Notes: generated by a model from the letters alone, not told the origin. Counted from the first letter of the stretch, positions 9,193 through 19,447 are shown. The stretch: 64,000 nt of DNA from Candidatus Hydrogenedentota bacterium (GCA_029552745.1 JAKPDK010000160.1:115344-179343), one strand, 5' to 3'. Program-made: numbers and translations.

Positions 9193-11052
9193 TCATATTG
9201 TGTAAATTTCATGGAGCCTGCCAGGCGGCATCGGGATTTCGCGGCTGAGCCACGTCTCTGCAACCGGTGCAAACCGCCCCGCAAGTCGTTTCTCTCCAAC
9301 CCGGAATGAAACCACTCGGGGGCCTCCAAATGCTTGAGGCGGAGCACCCATCCACCATTCGTCCAAAAGCTCTGACTCCTGCATATCCTGCACCAGTTTG
9401 TCAAAGGATGACACGTCTGGAGTACGGCGCAATTCAGCGCCAATGGCACCGCCGTATCGACGATACTCCGCCTCTGCCAATTCCCGCTCTTCACTGAACT
9501 GTAATAACTGAAGACCAACCAACAGATGATTCTTATGGGTGATTACCCGGAGAACAGGTGAAGTCAACGAGGAATCCGTCGGACAGAAACGCAGCCCTAA
9601 TGCGACGCAGCCACTTTTTATGACGACGGAACCTTCGGGATGCCCCTCATAGTCAAAATCGTGGAGATGCTTACCGTCAACCCATACCCCATCAATGGTA
9701 TCTAGTCTCGGCAAAACCATCATCATTTCCAGCGACTCCACGTAGTACCTCTCTTGCCCTTTGGGAATATAAAGAATCAACGCGGTGGAGCCCGACTGGA
9801 TTGCAAAGGGTCGCCCGTCGTCCGCCCAATAACAACCGTTCATGTGCATCGTGTAACCGTTAAGATGATTTCGATATTTGTAGGCAGATTCTCCCGGGCG
9901 CCGTCGGTTCTGAATAAAACGTGGGAATGCAACGCCTAACTCATTAAGTGTCGTCACCGGCTTGCCTGTCCTCGTCCAAGAAGCGTAATACGTGGCATTC
10001 TGCATCCCGTGCAAATGGGAACGAGACGCAGTACCCACACATAAAACATCATCCATCCACGTGGTCACTTCCGCAATGCCACCAGGCACCCAGGTCGACC
10101 CCACTCGGTAGTCAACTTGCTCCGACCGCGAAATCACCGTGAGCGGGAGTTCCTTATGAAGCGCAAGTGACCGATCAGCAGGACACTCGTCTGCAAAACT
10201 CGCAAACAACCCCCCGCAATTCATATCAAACCCGTGGTCGTACCACGTGGCTACCTCCGGGTCATAGAAAGCGCCCCAAACCATGTCCAGCAACATATTC
10301 AGTAACGAAGTGCCGCCTACCAAACCATCGTGATACGTCCGGCTCCAAGGACCACCCAGTATACGCGATCCAGGGTGAAACCGAAGAGCAACTTCATGCC
10401 ACAGATGCTTTTCCAATTGCTGCGCTAAGGCGTTGACCCTAGGTTCTTCCAGCGACCCCAAAATACGTAACATAGTCAATGTGACGGCATGGTAGACGGG
10501 GCTGTTGAACTCCGGAATTGTGCCATGATCTTTTACAAGCTGCATCAATCGACACAAAGCCTGATAGCCACGCTCCACAATGTCCGGCCGATTAAACCAC
10601 AAACCTGCCGTAATACGTACCGTCCATGTCTGAAGAGGAAGATTAATATTACGTCCCGCAATGATATCCTCCGCGGGTTCGTCCAGAAATGCCTCCAAAG
10701 AACGCCTTAAGTTCTCCGCCGTGGCAGGCTCAAGGAGGTGTCTTAGCCGAGTCAACAAAACTATGGAAGCGTTAAGCGCAAATCGGTCCTTCATGATACC
10801 CAGCCGTTGCAAAATGACATTGGCACGCCTAATTCTCTCGACATCACCACTTTGAAGAAACGACATGGCACCGTACACTGTCTGATTCTCTGAGCAATCC
10901 ACGGATCCGGCTATAGCTCGGACAAGTCCAGTCTTTTCCTCGTAATGCTCATCTGTAAACGCACAGGATATCTCGATAGCTCGCCTTTTAGCAGCAGCTC
11001 GCCGTTGCAATTCATCCGGAGAGATTTCCATCGGATATTCTTCCCCTTTCAT
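9193..11052 (-). CDS. Unknown protein, possibly alpha/alpha-toroid carbohydrate-active
   Basis: 619 residues; I do not recognise the family. No signal peptide or membrane segment, so cytoplasmic. The first ~270 residues are helical with regular pairs (TAENLRRSLEAFLDEP, RVNALAQQLEKHLWHEVALRFHPGSR), followed by a beta-rich C-terminal half. That order resembles toroid polysaccharide lyases and hydrolases, but no catalytic motif could be assigned. GGPWSRTYHDG and DHGFDMNCGG are candidate active-site stretches. It lies four bases downstream of a secreted beta-helix gene, which supports a carbohydrate role. The ATG at 11031 (MEISPDEL), preceded by AAAGGGGA, is a credible alternative start. Confidence 0.75.
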   Translation of the reverse strand: MKGEEYPMEISPDELQRRAAAKRRAIEISCAFTDEHYEEKTGLVRAIAGSVDCSENQTVYGAMSFLQSGDVERIRRANVILQRLGIMKDRFALNASIVLLTRLRHLLEPATAENLRRSLEAFLDEPAEDIIAGRNINLPLQTWTVRITAGLWFNRPDIVERGYQALCRLMQLVKDHGTIPEFNSPVYHAVTLTMLRILGSLEEPRVNALAQQLEKHLWHEVALRFHPGSRILGGPWSRTYHDGLVGGTSLLNMLLDMVWGAFYDPEVATWYDHGFDMNCGGLFASFADECPADRSLALHKELPLTVISRSEQVDYRVGSTWVPGGIAEVTTWMDDVLCVGTASRSHLHGMQNATYYASWTRTGKPVTTLNELGVAFPRFIQNRRRPGESAYKYRNHLNGYTMHMNGCYWADDGRPFAIQSGSTALILYIPKGQERYYVESLEMMMVLPRLDTIDGVWVDGKHLHDFDYEGHPEGSVVIKSGCVALGLRFCPTDSSLTSPVLRVITHKNHLLVGLQLLQFSEERELAEAEYRRYGGAIGAELRRTPDVSSFDKLVQDMQESELLDEWWMGAPPQAFGGPRVVSFRVGEKRLAGRFAPVAETWLSREIPMPPGRLHEIYTI

Positions 11053-11056
11053 ACTC

Positions 11057-12313
11057 TCATTGGAAGGTGTTCAAACCTATCTGAACATCTCCCGATGTCT
11101 TGTTTTCGATCAAGATACCGCCTCGGAAACGATTGGCAGTGATAACAGCCGACTTCACGTTTTCTCCTAAAACAATTTGTTTCTTTCCAGACGCCATAAA
11201 ATCGCACCCGGTAATCGTCAAGCCCTGAGAGTTGGCTTCAATGCAGGGAGCCCCCTTGCCTGGCACATCCCAGTCGCTGAAATGACACCCTTCAAAAAAC
11301 ACATGGCCTTTCCCCTTGAGTTTGGCTTGGGACTCTGTATCTGGAATAGGCCAAAACCCCGTCGCAGTAAACTTAACAGGTCCGGAATTACTCTCCAAAA
11401 TATCCACTCCTGCCATCATCTGGCAGTTTACAAAGGAAACTCCCGCATGTTCCTGCACTTGTTCCACACGAACTGCACAGGGACCGATATCCGAACCTGA
11501 CTGGGAAATCAACACGTTGCCGGGTCCATCCCGAAATGCTTGGAAAACGAACCCCACGTTATATCCGATACAGAATGTATTCGTAACAAATTGCCAGTCC
11601 GTTCTGCCAAAAATGAAAGCCACTCCTTCGCGCTCCGTGAAACGACGCACAGGTCCCCCTGTTGACCAGAAAGGCCAAAGATGAACATTTTCGATACGCC
11701 CCACATCAAAACATTTGTCAATAAAAATACCCCGATATAACGCCTGTGCATAGAAGCGGTTTATATAATGGCGCCCACAAGGATACGTGCCGAAGTCAAT
11801 CGCCTGATACGGGTTCGTCACTAGAACGTCCGTAATGAGGATATTGTCGCCTTTCCCTCGAATCGTCCAGGGATATGGAATGGGTGGGTCTTCGTCTATT
11901 TGGTCCGGATAATGAACCACAATCCCCTTCAGTCCTGAACACTCGTTCATCGTGAGAAAAGGTTGCCCGTCTCGGTCTCCTTTACCGGCCCTTGCCAAAA
12001 GAGTACTGCCCTTGCTGTCCTTGTGCCGCGCAGGCCCCCGCCAAATACCTTCCAAAACAACATTCGGGGGCACATTGAGATTGCCTGCTAACAAAAACTT
12101 CCCGGCCGGAACAAAGACAGTGCCCCCTGTCTCTGATGCCTTATTCAGTGCCTCTTGGAATGCACTGGTATTATCCGTCTGTCCGTCCCCCTTGGCGCCA
12201 AAGGCGGTCACCGAGTATACGTCGCTTTTTTCAATGTTTTCATCAGAAAAAGCAGAAAAGAAGGCATTGCAAAAAAGCGCAACCGACAAAAGTAATTGAA
12301 AATACGTTATCAT
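11057..12313 (-). CDS. Secreted right-handed beta-helix protein, pectate lyase 3-like
   Basis: 418 residues. A signal peptide is evident (LLLSVALFCNAFFSAFS, cut near residue 23). The mature protein starts VTAFGAKGDGQTDNTSAFQEAL, the classic N-terminus of Pectate_lyase_3/GH28-like beta helices, then TVFVPAGKFLL and successive beta-helix turns. It is a closer relative of the next gene upstream (shared PYPWTI, VTNPYQAIDFGTYP, GRHYI, YDVGR/FDVGR, FWP stretches), so the pair arose by tandem duplication. It stops after the helix, without the paralogue's C-terminal module. AAAGGA precedes the ATG. Substrate unknown; no catalytic residues can be assigned with confidence. Confidence 0.85.
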   Translation of the reverse strand: MITYFQLLLSVALFCNAFFSAFSDENIEKSDVYSVTAFGAKGDGQTDNTSAFQEALNKASETGGTVFVPAGKFLLAGNLNVPPNVVLEGIWRGPARHKDSKGSTLLARAGKGDRDGQPFLTMNECSGLKGIVVHYPDQIDEDPPIPYPWTIRGKGDNILITDVLVTNPYQAIDFGTYPCGRHYINRFYAQALYRGIFIDKCFDVGRIENVHLWPFWSTGGPVRRFTEREGVAFIFGRTDWQFVTNTFCIGYNVGFVFQAFRDGPGNVLISQSGSDIGPCAVRVEQVQEHAGVSFVNCQMMAGVDILESNSGPVKFTATGFWPIPDTESQAKLKGKGHVFFEGCHFSDWDVPGKGAPCIEANSQGLTITGCDFMASGKKQIVLGENVKSAVITANRFRGGILIENKTSGDVQIGLNTFQ

Positions 12314-12315
12314 GT

Positions 12316-14268
12316 TTATCCTTTTGATTGGCCTTGAGCCTCGTCACTCACCGGCAATACATTCTCTTCTGGAGAAAGAATGGTTTTCATAGGATAACCC
12401 CCTTCGTCGTACACTTCAAAACGAAACTCCCATAACCTTCCGCCCGCATCCTCTACCTTGATTAAAATGGGATTGAGCCCCTCTTTAACAGAAGCCCGAA
12501 ACCGATAGGCACCCGGTCGTGAATCTGCCCCCAAAACCGACCAATACTCGTGAACCTTCTCGCCGTTCACCCACACTTTTGCACAGTCATTCGACCCAAA
12601 CTCTATAGAAACTTCCTGCGCTTTTTCCGAAACGAGATAGGTAAAAGCATATGCCACGGCATCGCCTTGTCCGAAAAAGCGCCGCAGGTTTACTGGATTG
12701 TCCTGATCACTCCCATCATAGACCCGAGTCTTAAGAACCTTTGCATCGCTACCCGCCTGTTTCAACTGCACTTCCGTCTCACGTGTCAGTTGGGCGGCGC
12801 TTTCTCCCCCCAAAGACTCCAAAAAGTCTTCGTCGTATCCTGCTCGTTCATGCTCACCCTCAGTTACCTTTTCTCTTTTAGGATTTGGGAAAGGCCCCAA
12901 AAGCAACCAGCGATTCACGAAACTGGGTTTCGGTTCGCTGGAATTCAGCGCAATTTGGATGTCCGCATATTTAGGCGCCTTGTTATCTATAAGAACGCCT
13001 CGCGGCATAGAATTGGACATTATCACTGCAGAACGAATCTGGGGTCCCAATGATACTTTGACGTGACCTTCCCGCGTAGTATCAAAGTCACACGCCGTAA
13101 CGATTAGTCTCCGATTATTGGCATTGATGCACGGCGCGCCTGTTCGCCCTTGATCCCAGTTGCTAAAATGACAGGAATCAAATATGACCGTGCCACGACC
13201 CTCAAGTTTCGCATGACTATCTAGGCCTCTCAACGCCCAAAACCCGCAACCGGTAAATTTCACAGGCCCCGTGTTTTGGTGAGAGACATGAATACCCGAC
13301 ATAAAACTGCAATTTACAAACGACAGTCCTGCATTGGGCATAGCGGCATCCACACGGACCGCACAGGGCGTCACATCCATATAACAATTCGTAAACATAC
13401 CTGCGCCGGGTTCATACCGATCCGGTTCTTGTCGCGTAGCAGACAATATAGGTCCCGCAATAAAGTGCATACCCACGCTGTATCCAAAAGAGAAACAATT
13501 ATTCATCATTTCTCCGTCTGTGCGGCCAATGACAAACGCAACACCGTGTTCCCGCTTGTATGTCCATAAAGGACTTTCCGGCGATAAATCAAAAAAAGGC
13601 CAGAAGTGAACGTCTTCCACTCTGCCAACGTCGTAACACTGGTTGATATACAACCCTGTGCGCAGCGCATCGGCGTACAAGCCTCTAATATAATGGCGAC
13701 CCGTTGGATATGTTCCAAAATCAACAGCACGATAAGGATTAATGATCGTCACATTGATAATGGAGCAGTTGTCTGCCGCACTGCGCGTGGCAATAGTCCA
13801 GGGGTAATCCAAAGGTGGATTCGTCTTAACTTGTTCGGGGTAATATATTGTTATTCCCTCGATAGTCGAGCCACTGTTTAAGCGGATAAAAGGAACACCT
13901 TCAGGCTCTCCCTTACCTTCGACCGCCAACAACAAAGTGCCGGGATTCTGACGCCCGAATTCCAAGGCAATATCTCCCCCCCTTTGCGGAGCCCGCCAAA
14001 CGCCTTGAAGCGTCACATCTTCTGGAATATTCAAATGCGATTTGATGAGATACTTCCCCGAAGGCACCCGCACAATACCCCCGCCTGCTTTGGCAACCTC
14101 GTCCATTGCCCTCTGAAACGAGGCAGTATCATCGGCAATTCCATCACCTACCGCCCCAAAAGCATGAACGTCTACGATGCCTCGCAATTCAGGTTGTTGG
14201 GCAACAACATATTGAGACTTCAACGCAATAAGAAGCAGAGTTAATACAGTTCCCGTCATAACTTTCAC
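12316..14268 (-). CDS. Secreted beta-helix protein with C-terminal 'GPFPN' beta-sandwich module
   Basis: About 650 residues from the preferred GTG start at 14268: it follows GGAGGAGGAG at suitable spacing and gives a clean signal peptide (MKVMTGTVLTLLLIALKS). The in-frame ATG at 14298 directly abuts the leuS stop and adds ten charged residues ahead of the signal. Residues ~30-460 form a Pectate_lyase_3-like helix (VHAFGAVGDGIADDTASFQRA). After ~residue 465 comes a separate module opening RWLLLGPFPNP and containing NDCAKVWVNGEKVHEY and GLNPILIKVEDAGG, like carbohydrate-binding/PA14-type sandwiches. The same module ends the HEAT protein at 28491. Two bases separate it from the paralogue downstream. 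Confidence 0.85.
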   Translation of the reverse strand: MKVMTGTVLTLLLIALKSQYVVAQQPELRGIVDVHAFGAVGDGIADDTASFQRAMDEVAKAGGGIVRVPSGKYLIKSHLNIPEDVTLQGVWRAPQRGGDIALEFGRQNPGTLLLAVEGKGEPEGVPFIRLNSGSTIEGITIYYPEQVKTNPPLDYPWTIATRSAADNCSIINVTIINPYRAVDFGTYPTGRHYIRGLYADALRTGLYINQCYDVGRVEDVHFWPFFDLSPESPLWTYKREHGVAFVIGRTDGEMMNNCFSFGYSVGMHFIAGPILSATRQEPDRYEPGAGMFTNCYMDVTPCAVRVDAAMPNAGLSFVNCSFMSGIHVSHQNTGPVKFTGCGFWALRGLDSHAKLEGRGTVIFDSCHFSNWDQGRTGAPCINANNRRLIVTACDFDTTREGHVKVSLGPQIRSAVIMSNSMPRGVLIDNKAPKYADIQIALNSSEPKPSFVNRWLLLGPFPNPKREKVTEGEHERAGYDEDFLESLGGESAAQLTRETEVQLKQAGSDAKVLKTRVYDGSDQDNPVNLRRFFGQGDAVAYAFTYLVSEKAQEVSIEFGSNDCAKVWVNGEKVHEYWSVLGADSRPGAYRFRASVKEGLNPILIKVEDAGGRLWEFRFEVYDEGGYPMKTILSPEENVLPVSDEAQGQSKG

Positions 14269-14298
14269 GTGTTTTGTCTCCTCCTCCACTCGGATCAT

Positions 14299-16824
14299 TC
14301 ACCGAACTACAAAGTTGACCATTCTACCTCGCACCGCTATCGTTTTCACCAATTGTTTCCCTTCGAGCCATTTTGCAACCCGTTCGTCATTCCGAGCTTC
14401 GGTGATCATACTCGTCTCGTCGGCATCTTTCGGCACACAAATCGTTGCCCTCAATTTGCCGTTCACTTGAACAGGAATCTCTATCTTTTCCTCCACAAGC
14501 AAGGATTCGTCATAGCTAGGCCAAGGTTCGTAAGCGAGCGAACGGGTATGGCCGAGACGCTCCCAAAGCTCCTCTCCTAGGTGAGGAGCAAAAGGCGAAA
14601 GGATGAGCACAAACTTTTCGATCAACTCCCTCGGTATGGCGTCTGCTTTATAAGCCGCATTTACAAACTCCATCAACCGGGCTATCGCTGTATTCAAAAG
14701 AAAATGCTCGATATCATGTCCTACTGCCTTTATCGTCTTATGCAAGATTCTCGTCAGCTCCGGATTCTCTATTCCGGCAACCACTCGGGGATGAATTTCA
14801 CCGTCTTCCCCAATGACCAGCGCCCAAACACGCTTCAAAAACCGATGTACCCCTTGAATGCCCTCCTCCGTCCAAGGTTTTTCCCTGTCCAACGGTCCCA
14901 TGAACATCTCGTATAATCGCATGGAGTCGGCACCATAAGCCGCCGCCACGTCGTCTGGGTTTACCACGTTGTAACGTGACTTACTCATTTTCTCCATCTG
15001 TACCTGAAGACGGGTGTTTGTGCCTTTCACAAACCATTCGTCGCCGCGTTTTTCAACCTGGTGCGGATAGTAATACTTGCCTTTCTCGTCTCGATAACTC
15101 TGGGCGAGAATCATCCCTTGATTGAAAAGTTTCTTGAAAGGTTCCTTCGTGGAGACATATCCAGCGTCATAGAGAACCTTATGCCAAAAGCGGGCATACA
15201 AAAGATGGAGAACGGCATGCTCTGCCCCGCCAACGTAAAGGTCTACCGGCATCCAATAGGATTCCGCTTCGCGCGACCATGCTTCGCTGGAATTATGAGG
15301 ATCCACAAACCGCAAATAGTACCAACAAGAACCCGCCCATTGCGGCATCGTATTCGTTTCGCGTTTCGCAGGTTTGCCTGTCTCCGGGTCAACCGTATTG
15401 ACCCAGTCCACGGCACGAGCCAAAGGCGGCCTACCGTCCTCTGTCGGTTTATATTCGTCTAGTTCCGGTAATACTACCGGCAAGTCTTTAAGCGGCACGG
15501 CTCGGATTGTACCATCTTCCAAATAAAGTAGTGGAAAAGGCTCTCCCCAATAGCGTTGCCGCGAAAACAGCCAGTCACGCAACCGATAGTTCACCGTGGC
15601 GCGCCCAATCCCACGTTCCTCCAGCCAACGGCTGATGACCTTCTTGGCTTCCGGAACACGCAAACCGTTTATTGGTGGTGAATTCACCAATACCCCGTCT
15701 CCGGTGAATGCTTCTTGGGAAATGTCTCCCCCTTGGATAACTTCAACAATGGGAAGGTTGAACTTTTTGGCAAATTCGTAGTCACGTGTGTCATGGGCCG
15801 GCACTGCCATGATAGCTCCATAACCATATTCGGCCAGCACATAATCAGCCGTCCAAATCGGAATCCTCTCTTGATTCACCGGATTAATGGCATACGCGCC
15901 CGTGAAAACGCCTGTCTTTTCCCGGTCTTCTTTCATACGATCTTGCGCACTGCGTTGAGCCGCTGCACGAACATACGCTTCAACTTCTTCCCGCCTATCC
16001 CCCGTTGCGATTTGCAACGTCAACGGGTGTTCTGGAGCCAAGACGCAATACGTTGCCCCGAACAATGTGTCGGGACGAGTGGTAAAAATCGTAAATTGGA
16101 GATTGCTATCAGCAACCTGGAACACTACATCGGCGCCTTCACTACGGCCTATCCACTCGCGTTGCATCGCTTTGATGCTTTCAGGCCAATCAAGCTCCTC
16201 GAGATCCTCCAACAACCGCTCGGCATAGGCCGTAATCCGCAACATCCATTGCCGCATCTGCCGTTTTTCTACAGGGTCACCTGTCTCCACATAGCGACCG
16301 TCTTTCACTTCTTCGTTTGCTAGGACCGTATTTAACGCCGGGCACCAGTTGACTGGCATATCGGCTTGATAGGCAAGACCCCGTTCGTAAAGAACCAAAA
16401 AAATCCACTGGGTCCACTTATAATACTCGGGATCACACGTAGCAATTTCTCTGTCCCAATCGTATGACAGTCCCAATGCCTGGATCTGTTCGCGAAATCT
16501 CGCACAGTTCTTTTTCGTAATTACGGAAGGGTGCTGTCCTGTGCGCACGGCGTGACGTTCCGCTGGCAAACCGAAAGCGTCCCAACCCATCGGATGAAGC
16601 ACATTAAAGCCTCGCATTCGTTTGTAACGTGCCATGATATCCGTCGCGATATAACCTACAGGATGACCCACATGGAGCCCGTCACCGCTTGGATAAGGAA
16701 ACATGTCCAAAACATAAAACTTGGGTTTTGAATGGTCTACATGGGATTGGAAAGTTTTGTGTTCCGCCCAGTATTGTTGCCATTTCTTTTCTATCGTTTG
16801 ATGGTCATACGTGCCATGAGCCAT
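14299..16824 (-). CDS. leuS: Leucyl-tRNA synthetase
   Basis: 841 residues from the ATG at 16824, preceded by GGAGGTG at nine bases; a TTG at 16842 lacks such a site. Class I synthetase charging tRNA-Leu. [17 protein letters not shown] holds the HIGH-like motif, [14 protein letters not shown] follows, the CP1 editing insert includes [14 protein letters not shown] and [12 protein letters not shown], and [16 protein letters not shown] holds the KMSKS loop. The C-terminal anticodon-binding and extension domains are complete. It is followed with almost no gap by two beta-helix genes, an unusual partner set for a housekeeping synthetase. Confidence 0.97.
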   Translation of the reverse strand: MAHGTYDHQTIEKKWQQYWAEHKTFQSHVDHSKPKFYVLDMFPYPSGDGLHVGHPVGYIATDIMARYKRMRGFNVLHPMGWDAFGLPAERHAVRTGQHPSVITKKNCARFREQIQALGLSYDWDREIATCDPEYYKWTQWIFLVLYERGLAYQADMPVNWCPALNTVLANEEVKDGRYVETGDPVEKRQMRQWMLRITAYAERLLEDLEELDWPESIKAMQREWIGRSEGADVVFQVADSNLQFTIFTTRPDTLFGATYCVLAPEHPLTLQIATGDRREEVEAYVRAAAQRSAQDRMKEDREKTGVFTGAYAINPVNQERIPIWTADYVLAEYGYGAIMAVPAHDTRDYEFAKKFNLPIVEVIQGGDISQEAFTGDGVLVNSPPINGLRVPEAKKVISRWLEERGIGRATVNYRLRDWLFSRQRYWGEPFPLLYLEDGTIRAVPLKDLPVVLPELDEYKPTEDGRPPLARAVDWVNTVDPETGKPAKRETNTMPQWAGSCWYYLRFVDPHNSSEAWSREAESYWMPVDLYVGGAEHAVLHLLYARFWHKVLYDAGYVSTKEPFKKLFNQGMILAQSYRDEKGKYYYPHQVEKRGDEWFVKGTNTRLQVQMEKMSKSRYNVVNPDDVAAAYGADSMRLYEMFMGPLDREKPWTEEGIQGVHRFLKRVWALVIGEDGEIHPRVVAGIENPELTRILHKTIKAVGHDIEHFLLNTAIARLMEFVNAAYKADAIPRELIEKFVLILSPFAPHLGEELWERLGHTRSLAYEPWPSYDESLLVEEKIEIPVQVNGKLRATICVPKDADETSMITEARNDERVAKWLEGKQLVKTIAVRGRMVNFVVR

Positions 16825-17060
16825 GTTTTGTAACACCTCCAAAACTCCTACTTAAAAGCCAAACGAAGGAAACCAGTGACTCTAAAAACTAGAGAAAAGC
16901 CCAAAATGGAGACACGAAACTATATCACAAAGGGACTGTTGCTTTCAGCGGACCGCGTCGCTTTACTATCGAGAGTAATTTGCTTTTCTTACCGGTTGTC
17001 ACCATAATGAAACAGTTTTCGGTTCATGACTTCCAACACGTTTTGTAGGAGGCAAGCCTT
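16825..17060. other. Divergent intergenic region between leuS and flavodoxin
   Basis: 236 bases without a gene. A candidate sigma-70 promoter for the rightward flavodoxin unit is listed separately. A small inverted repeat CTCTA/TAGAG lies at 16880-16894. No tRNA, T-box-like or other structured RNA element was recognised upstream of leuS. Confidence 0.5.
16980..17008 (+). promoter_or_regulatory. Candidate sigma-70 promoter upstream of flavodoxin gene
   Basis: TTGCTT (16980-16985, 3/6 match) and CATAAT (17003-17008, 5/6 match) separated by 17 bases, about 50 bases upstream of the flavodoxin ATG. Recognised by eye only. Confidence 0.35.
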
Positions 17061-17543
17061 ATGCAAGTGCTCGTTCTTTATTACTCTCGAACAGGGAATA
17101 CTCTAAAACTAGCCGAAGCCGTGGCAAAAGGAGTGCAAGAAGTTCCAGGCATAAACTGCATTATAAAAGAAGTATCGGAAGTAACTCCCGAAGATTTTCT
17201 CAATTCTGCGGGGATTATCGCCGGCTCCCCTGTTTATTACGGGACGATGGCAGCGGAGCTCAAAGCGATTTTTGATAAGTTTGTTCATTTGCGAGACAAA
17301 ATGGAAAACAAAGTCGGCGCGGCTTTTGCCACCTCAGGAGATGCTGCTGGCGGACGGGAGACCACGTTGCTTTCCATTTTGCAGGCCATGCTAATTAACG
17401 GCATGATCATCGTGGGCGATCCTCTAGACGCGACCGGACATTATGGGGTGTCATGCGCAGGCACCCCAGACCGTATAACCTTGGCGAATGGGGAGAAACT
17501 CGGAAAACGCGTCGCTTCCCTTGTCAAGAAACTCCATGAATAA
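17061..17543 (+). CDS. Flavodoxin family protein (WrbA/flavodoxin-like)
   Basis: 160 residues, the length of a short-chain flavodoxin. The N-terminal FMN phosphate loop SRTGNT is at 9-14, after the strand VLVLYY. The second loop GSPVYYGTMAAELKAIFDKF resembles WrbA-type proteins, as does ATSGDAAGGRETTLLSILQAML. It probably carries electrons via FMN. A good AGGAGG precedes the start. The URO-D methyltransferase gene begins 21 bases downstream. Reduced flavodoxin is a known electron source for reactivating oxidised corrinoids, so the gene order suggests that role, as inference. Confidence 0.88.
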   Translation: MQVLVLYYSRTGNTLKLAEAVAKGVQEVPGINCIIKEVSEVTPEDFLNSAGIIAGSPVYYGTMAAELKAIFDKFVHLRDKMENKVGAAFATSGDAAGGRETTLLSILQAMLINGMIIVGDPLDATGHYGVSCAGTPDRITLANGEKLGKRVASLVKKLHE

Positions 17544-17564
17544 CATGGATAGATTGAGGCGGAT

Positions 17565-18665
17565 ATGAGTTCTCTGAAACATGTCCCGCTCAAAAGACCT
17601 ACCCCGGATATCGTCCGATTTATTGACGTTGTCATGGGCAAGAGGAGTGGCACAAAACCACCCCTTGTAGAATACATCGTAGACGACGTCGTGATTGCCC
17701 CAATTGTCCGCGACTTGCTCGGATTAAGTTGGGTAGACCAGATAGTTGACCGCGAAAGCTACAAAGCACGTCTCGACGCTTTTATCGCATTTTGGTACAA
17801 AATGGGCTACGATTTTGTGCGATTGGAGATAGGTGCAGGCTTCCGCGAAAACACGCTTGCAGCACAAGACCCTGCTCCCGGTTCGCCAAAACAACGGCAT
17901 TGGTCAGATCAACACCACGGGACAATCACCAGCTGGGAAGAGTTTGAGAAATATCCTTGGCCTGACATCAAAAACGTGGATTTTTTCCCCCTGGAGTATA
18001 TTTCAAAAAACCTTCCGGAAGGTATGGGGTTTATTACGTGCCACGCGGCAGGCCCCTTCGAACACCTATCCAGTATCATGTCCATCGAAGGGCTGTGCCT
18101 GGCAGTCATGGAAAATCCGGACTTGGTTGCGGCAATCGCCCAAAAAGTCGGCGAGACTATGGTTGCCTTCTATAAGCAAATCTTAGAACTTGACCGACTC
18201 GTGGCGATCTTTCAAGGGGATGATATGGGGTTTCGCACCACAACCTTAATCGGGCCGCAACACATGCGTCAGTACACGCTACCTTGGCACAAGAGACTAG
18301 CTCAAATAACCCATGAAAAAGGATTACCCTATTTCCTCCATTCCTGTGGCAATCTGGAACCCATCATGGGTGATCTCATAGAAGACGTGAAGATAGACGC
18401 AAAGCACTCTTTTGAAGATGCCATCCTGCCTGTGGAAGTTTTTCAAGAACGGTACGGTTCCCGTATAGGCGTTTTGGGCGGCGTGGATATCAATATCCTG
18501 GCAGCAGGAACACCCCAAGATGTCCGGAAACGAACCCGCTTCCTTATGGAGACATGTGGCAAACGAGGACGTTACGCCGTTGGCTCGGGCAACTCGATTC
18601 CCAGTTACATCCCTGTTCCCAATTACCTTGCCATGGTAGACGAAGCACTGGATTTTGTTGCATGA
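17565..18665 (+). CDS. URO-D family protein, probable corrinoid-linked methyltransferase
   Basis: 366 residues with the uroporphyrinogen decarboxylase fold. Features seen are those of the methyltransferase-like branch (MtaA/MtbA and relatives) rather than HemE: FLHSCGN with His259 and Cys261, candidate zinc ligands that bind a thiol substrate, preceded by QGDDMGFRT and followed by LGGVDINILA and GSGNSIPSYIPVPNYLAMVDEA. The N-terminal arginine-rich signature of HemE was not found. It overlaps DUF1638 by an ATGA and follows a flavodoxin. I infer methyl transfer between a small methylated substrate or coenzyme and a corrinoid protein; no corrinoid-binding protein is encoded in the window. Confidence 0.82.
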   Translation: MSSLKHVPLKRPTPDIVRFIDVVMGKRSGTKPPLVEYIVDDVVIAPIVRDLLGLSWVDQIVDRESYKARLDAFIAFWYKMGYDFVRLEIGAGFRENTLAAQDPAPGSPKQRHWSDQHHGTITSWEEFEKYPWPDIKNVDFFPLEYISKNLPEGMGFITCHAAGPFEHLSSIMSIEGLCLAVMENPDLVAAIAQKVGETMVAFYKQILELDRLVAIFQGDDMGFRTTTLIGPQHMRQYTLPWHKRLAQITHEKGLPYFLHSCGNLEPIMGDLIEDVKIDAKHSFEDAILPVEVFQERYGSRIGVLGGVDINILAAGTPQDVRKRTRFLMETCGKRGRYAVGSGNSIPSYIPVPNYLAMVDEALDFVA

Positions 18666-19447
18666 GTTGCGACACCCCTCTCCCTCTCAAACGGCGATGG
18701 TTCCACGTCGTCAGTTGTCACGTGCTGTGGCGAGAACTATGCTATTTCGCCGCCCTGTCAAAAAACGTTTTCACGTTTCATTTCTTGAAACAAGGACTTC
18801 ACAACACCCCTGAGATCCTGCGCAAAGAATTACAACATGCGATTGACATCGCCCCGACGGAATGTTCTCATATCCTGGTCGGCTACGGTTTGTGTAGTAA
18901 CGGCGTAGAGGGTATCACCGCGCGCGATAAGCCGTTGGTGATCATGCGAGGCCACGACTGCATCACATTTCTCCTCGGATCCAAAGAACGCTATCGAGAA
19001 TATTTTGATGCCCACCCTGGAACTTATTGGTACAGCCCAGGATGGATCGATACGAATCTGCAACCCGGAAAAGACCGCTTTGAGGCTGCAAAAAAACACT
19101 ACATCGAAACATACGGAGAGGAGAACGCCAAATACTTGCTGCAAACCGAACAAGCTTGGATGCAAAAGTATTCAAACGCAGCCTACGTCGATCTTGGGTT
19201 CGGAGACACCGCGCATTACAAGTCTTATACGAAACAATGCGCCGAATGGCTACACTGGAACTGCGATATCCTGGAAGGTGACCCACGTCTCGTGATAGAT
19301 TTCGTAGAAGGTAACTGGCGGGATGAAGATGTTTTGGTCGTACCCCCCGGCGAAACTATAACTGCATCTCACGATGAATGCATACTTGCCAAAAAATCAT
19401 GGGATGGGATGACGACGTGCTGTGGCAAACATTTCCCAAGAACCTAA
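18662..19447 (+). CDS. DUF1638 domain protein
   Basis: 261 residues. The start ATG overlaps the stop of the methyltransferase (ATGA). Family features: VVSCHVLWREL near the N-terminus, TECSHILVGYGLCSNGVEGI, IMRGHDCITFLLGSKERY and the long AYVDLGFGDTAHYKSYTKQCAEWLHWNCDIL. Several Cys and His residues are present (C10-like SCHV, GLCSNG, RGHDC), consistent with metal or thiol chemistry. DUF1638 proteins are known neighbours of URO-D-type and corrinoid methyltransferases, but their activity is not established. Assigned to the same pathway by operon context. Confidence 0.83.
   Translation: MSCDTPLPLKRRWFHVVSCHVLWRELCYFAALSKNVFTFHFLKQGLHNTPEILRKELQHAIDIAPTECSHILVGYGLCSNGVEGITARDKPLVIMRGHDCITFLLGSKERYREYFDAHPGTYWYSPGWIDTNLQPGKDRFEAAKKHYIETYGEENAKYLLQTEQAWMQKYSNAAYVDLGFGDTAHYKSYTKQCAEWLHWNCDILEGDPRLVIDFVEGNWRDEDVLVVPPGETITASHDECILAKKSWDGMTTCCGKHFPRT

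Noticed and set aside
9096..9518. 140-residue frame on the minus strand across two gene ends
   Set aside because: It overlaps the adenosyltransferase end and the unknown gene in other frames; composition is shadow-like.
11057..14268. The two beta-helix genes as an assembly duplication
   Set aside because: The proteins differ along their length and one has an extra module, so they are diverged paralogues.
15715..16323. 202-residue frame antisense to leuS
   Set aside because: leuS is unambiguous; the shadow has no domain signal.
16825..17060. T-box or tRNA in the leuS/flavodoxin gap
   Set aside because: No TGGNACCGCG-like motif, acceptor or T-loop sequence found.
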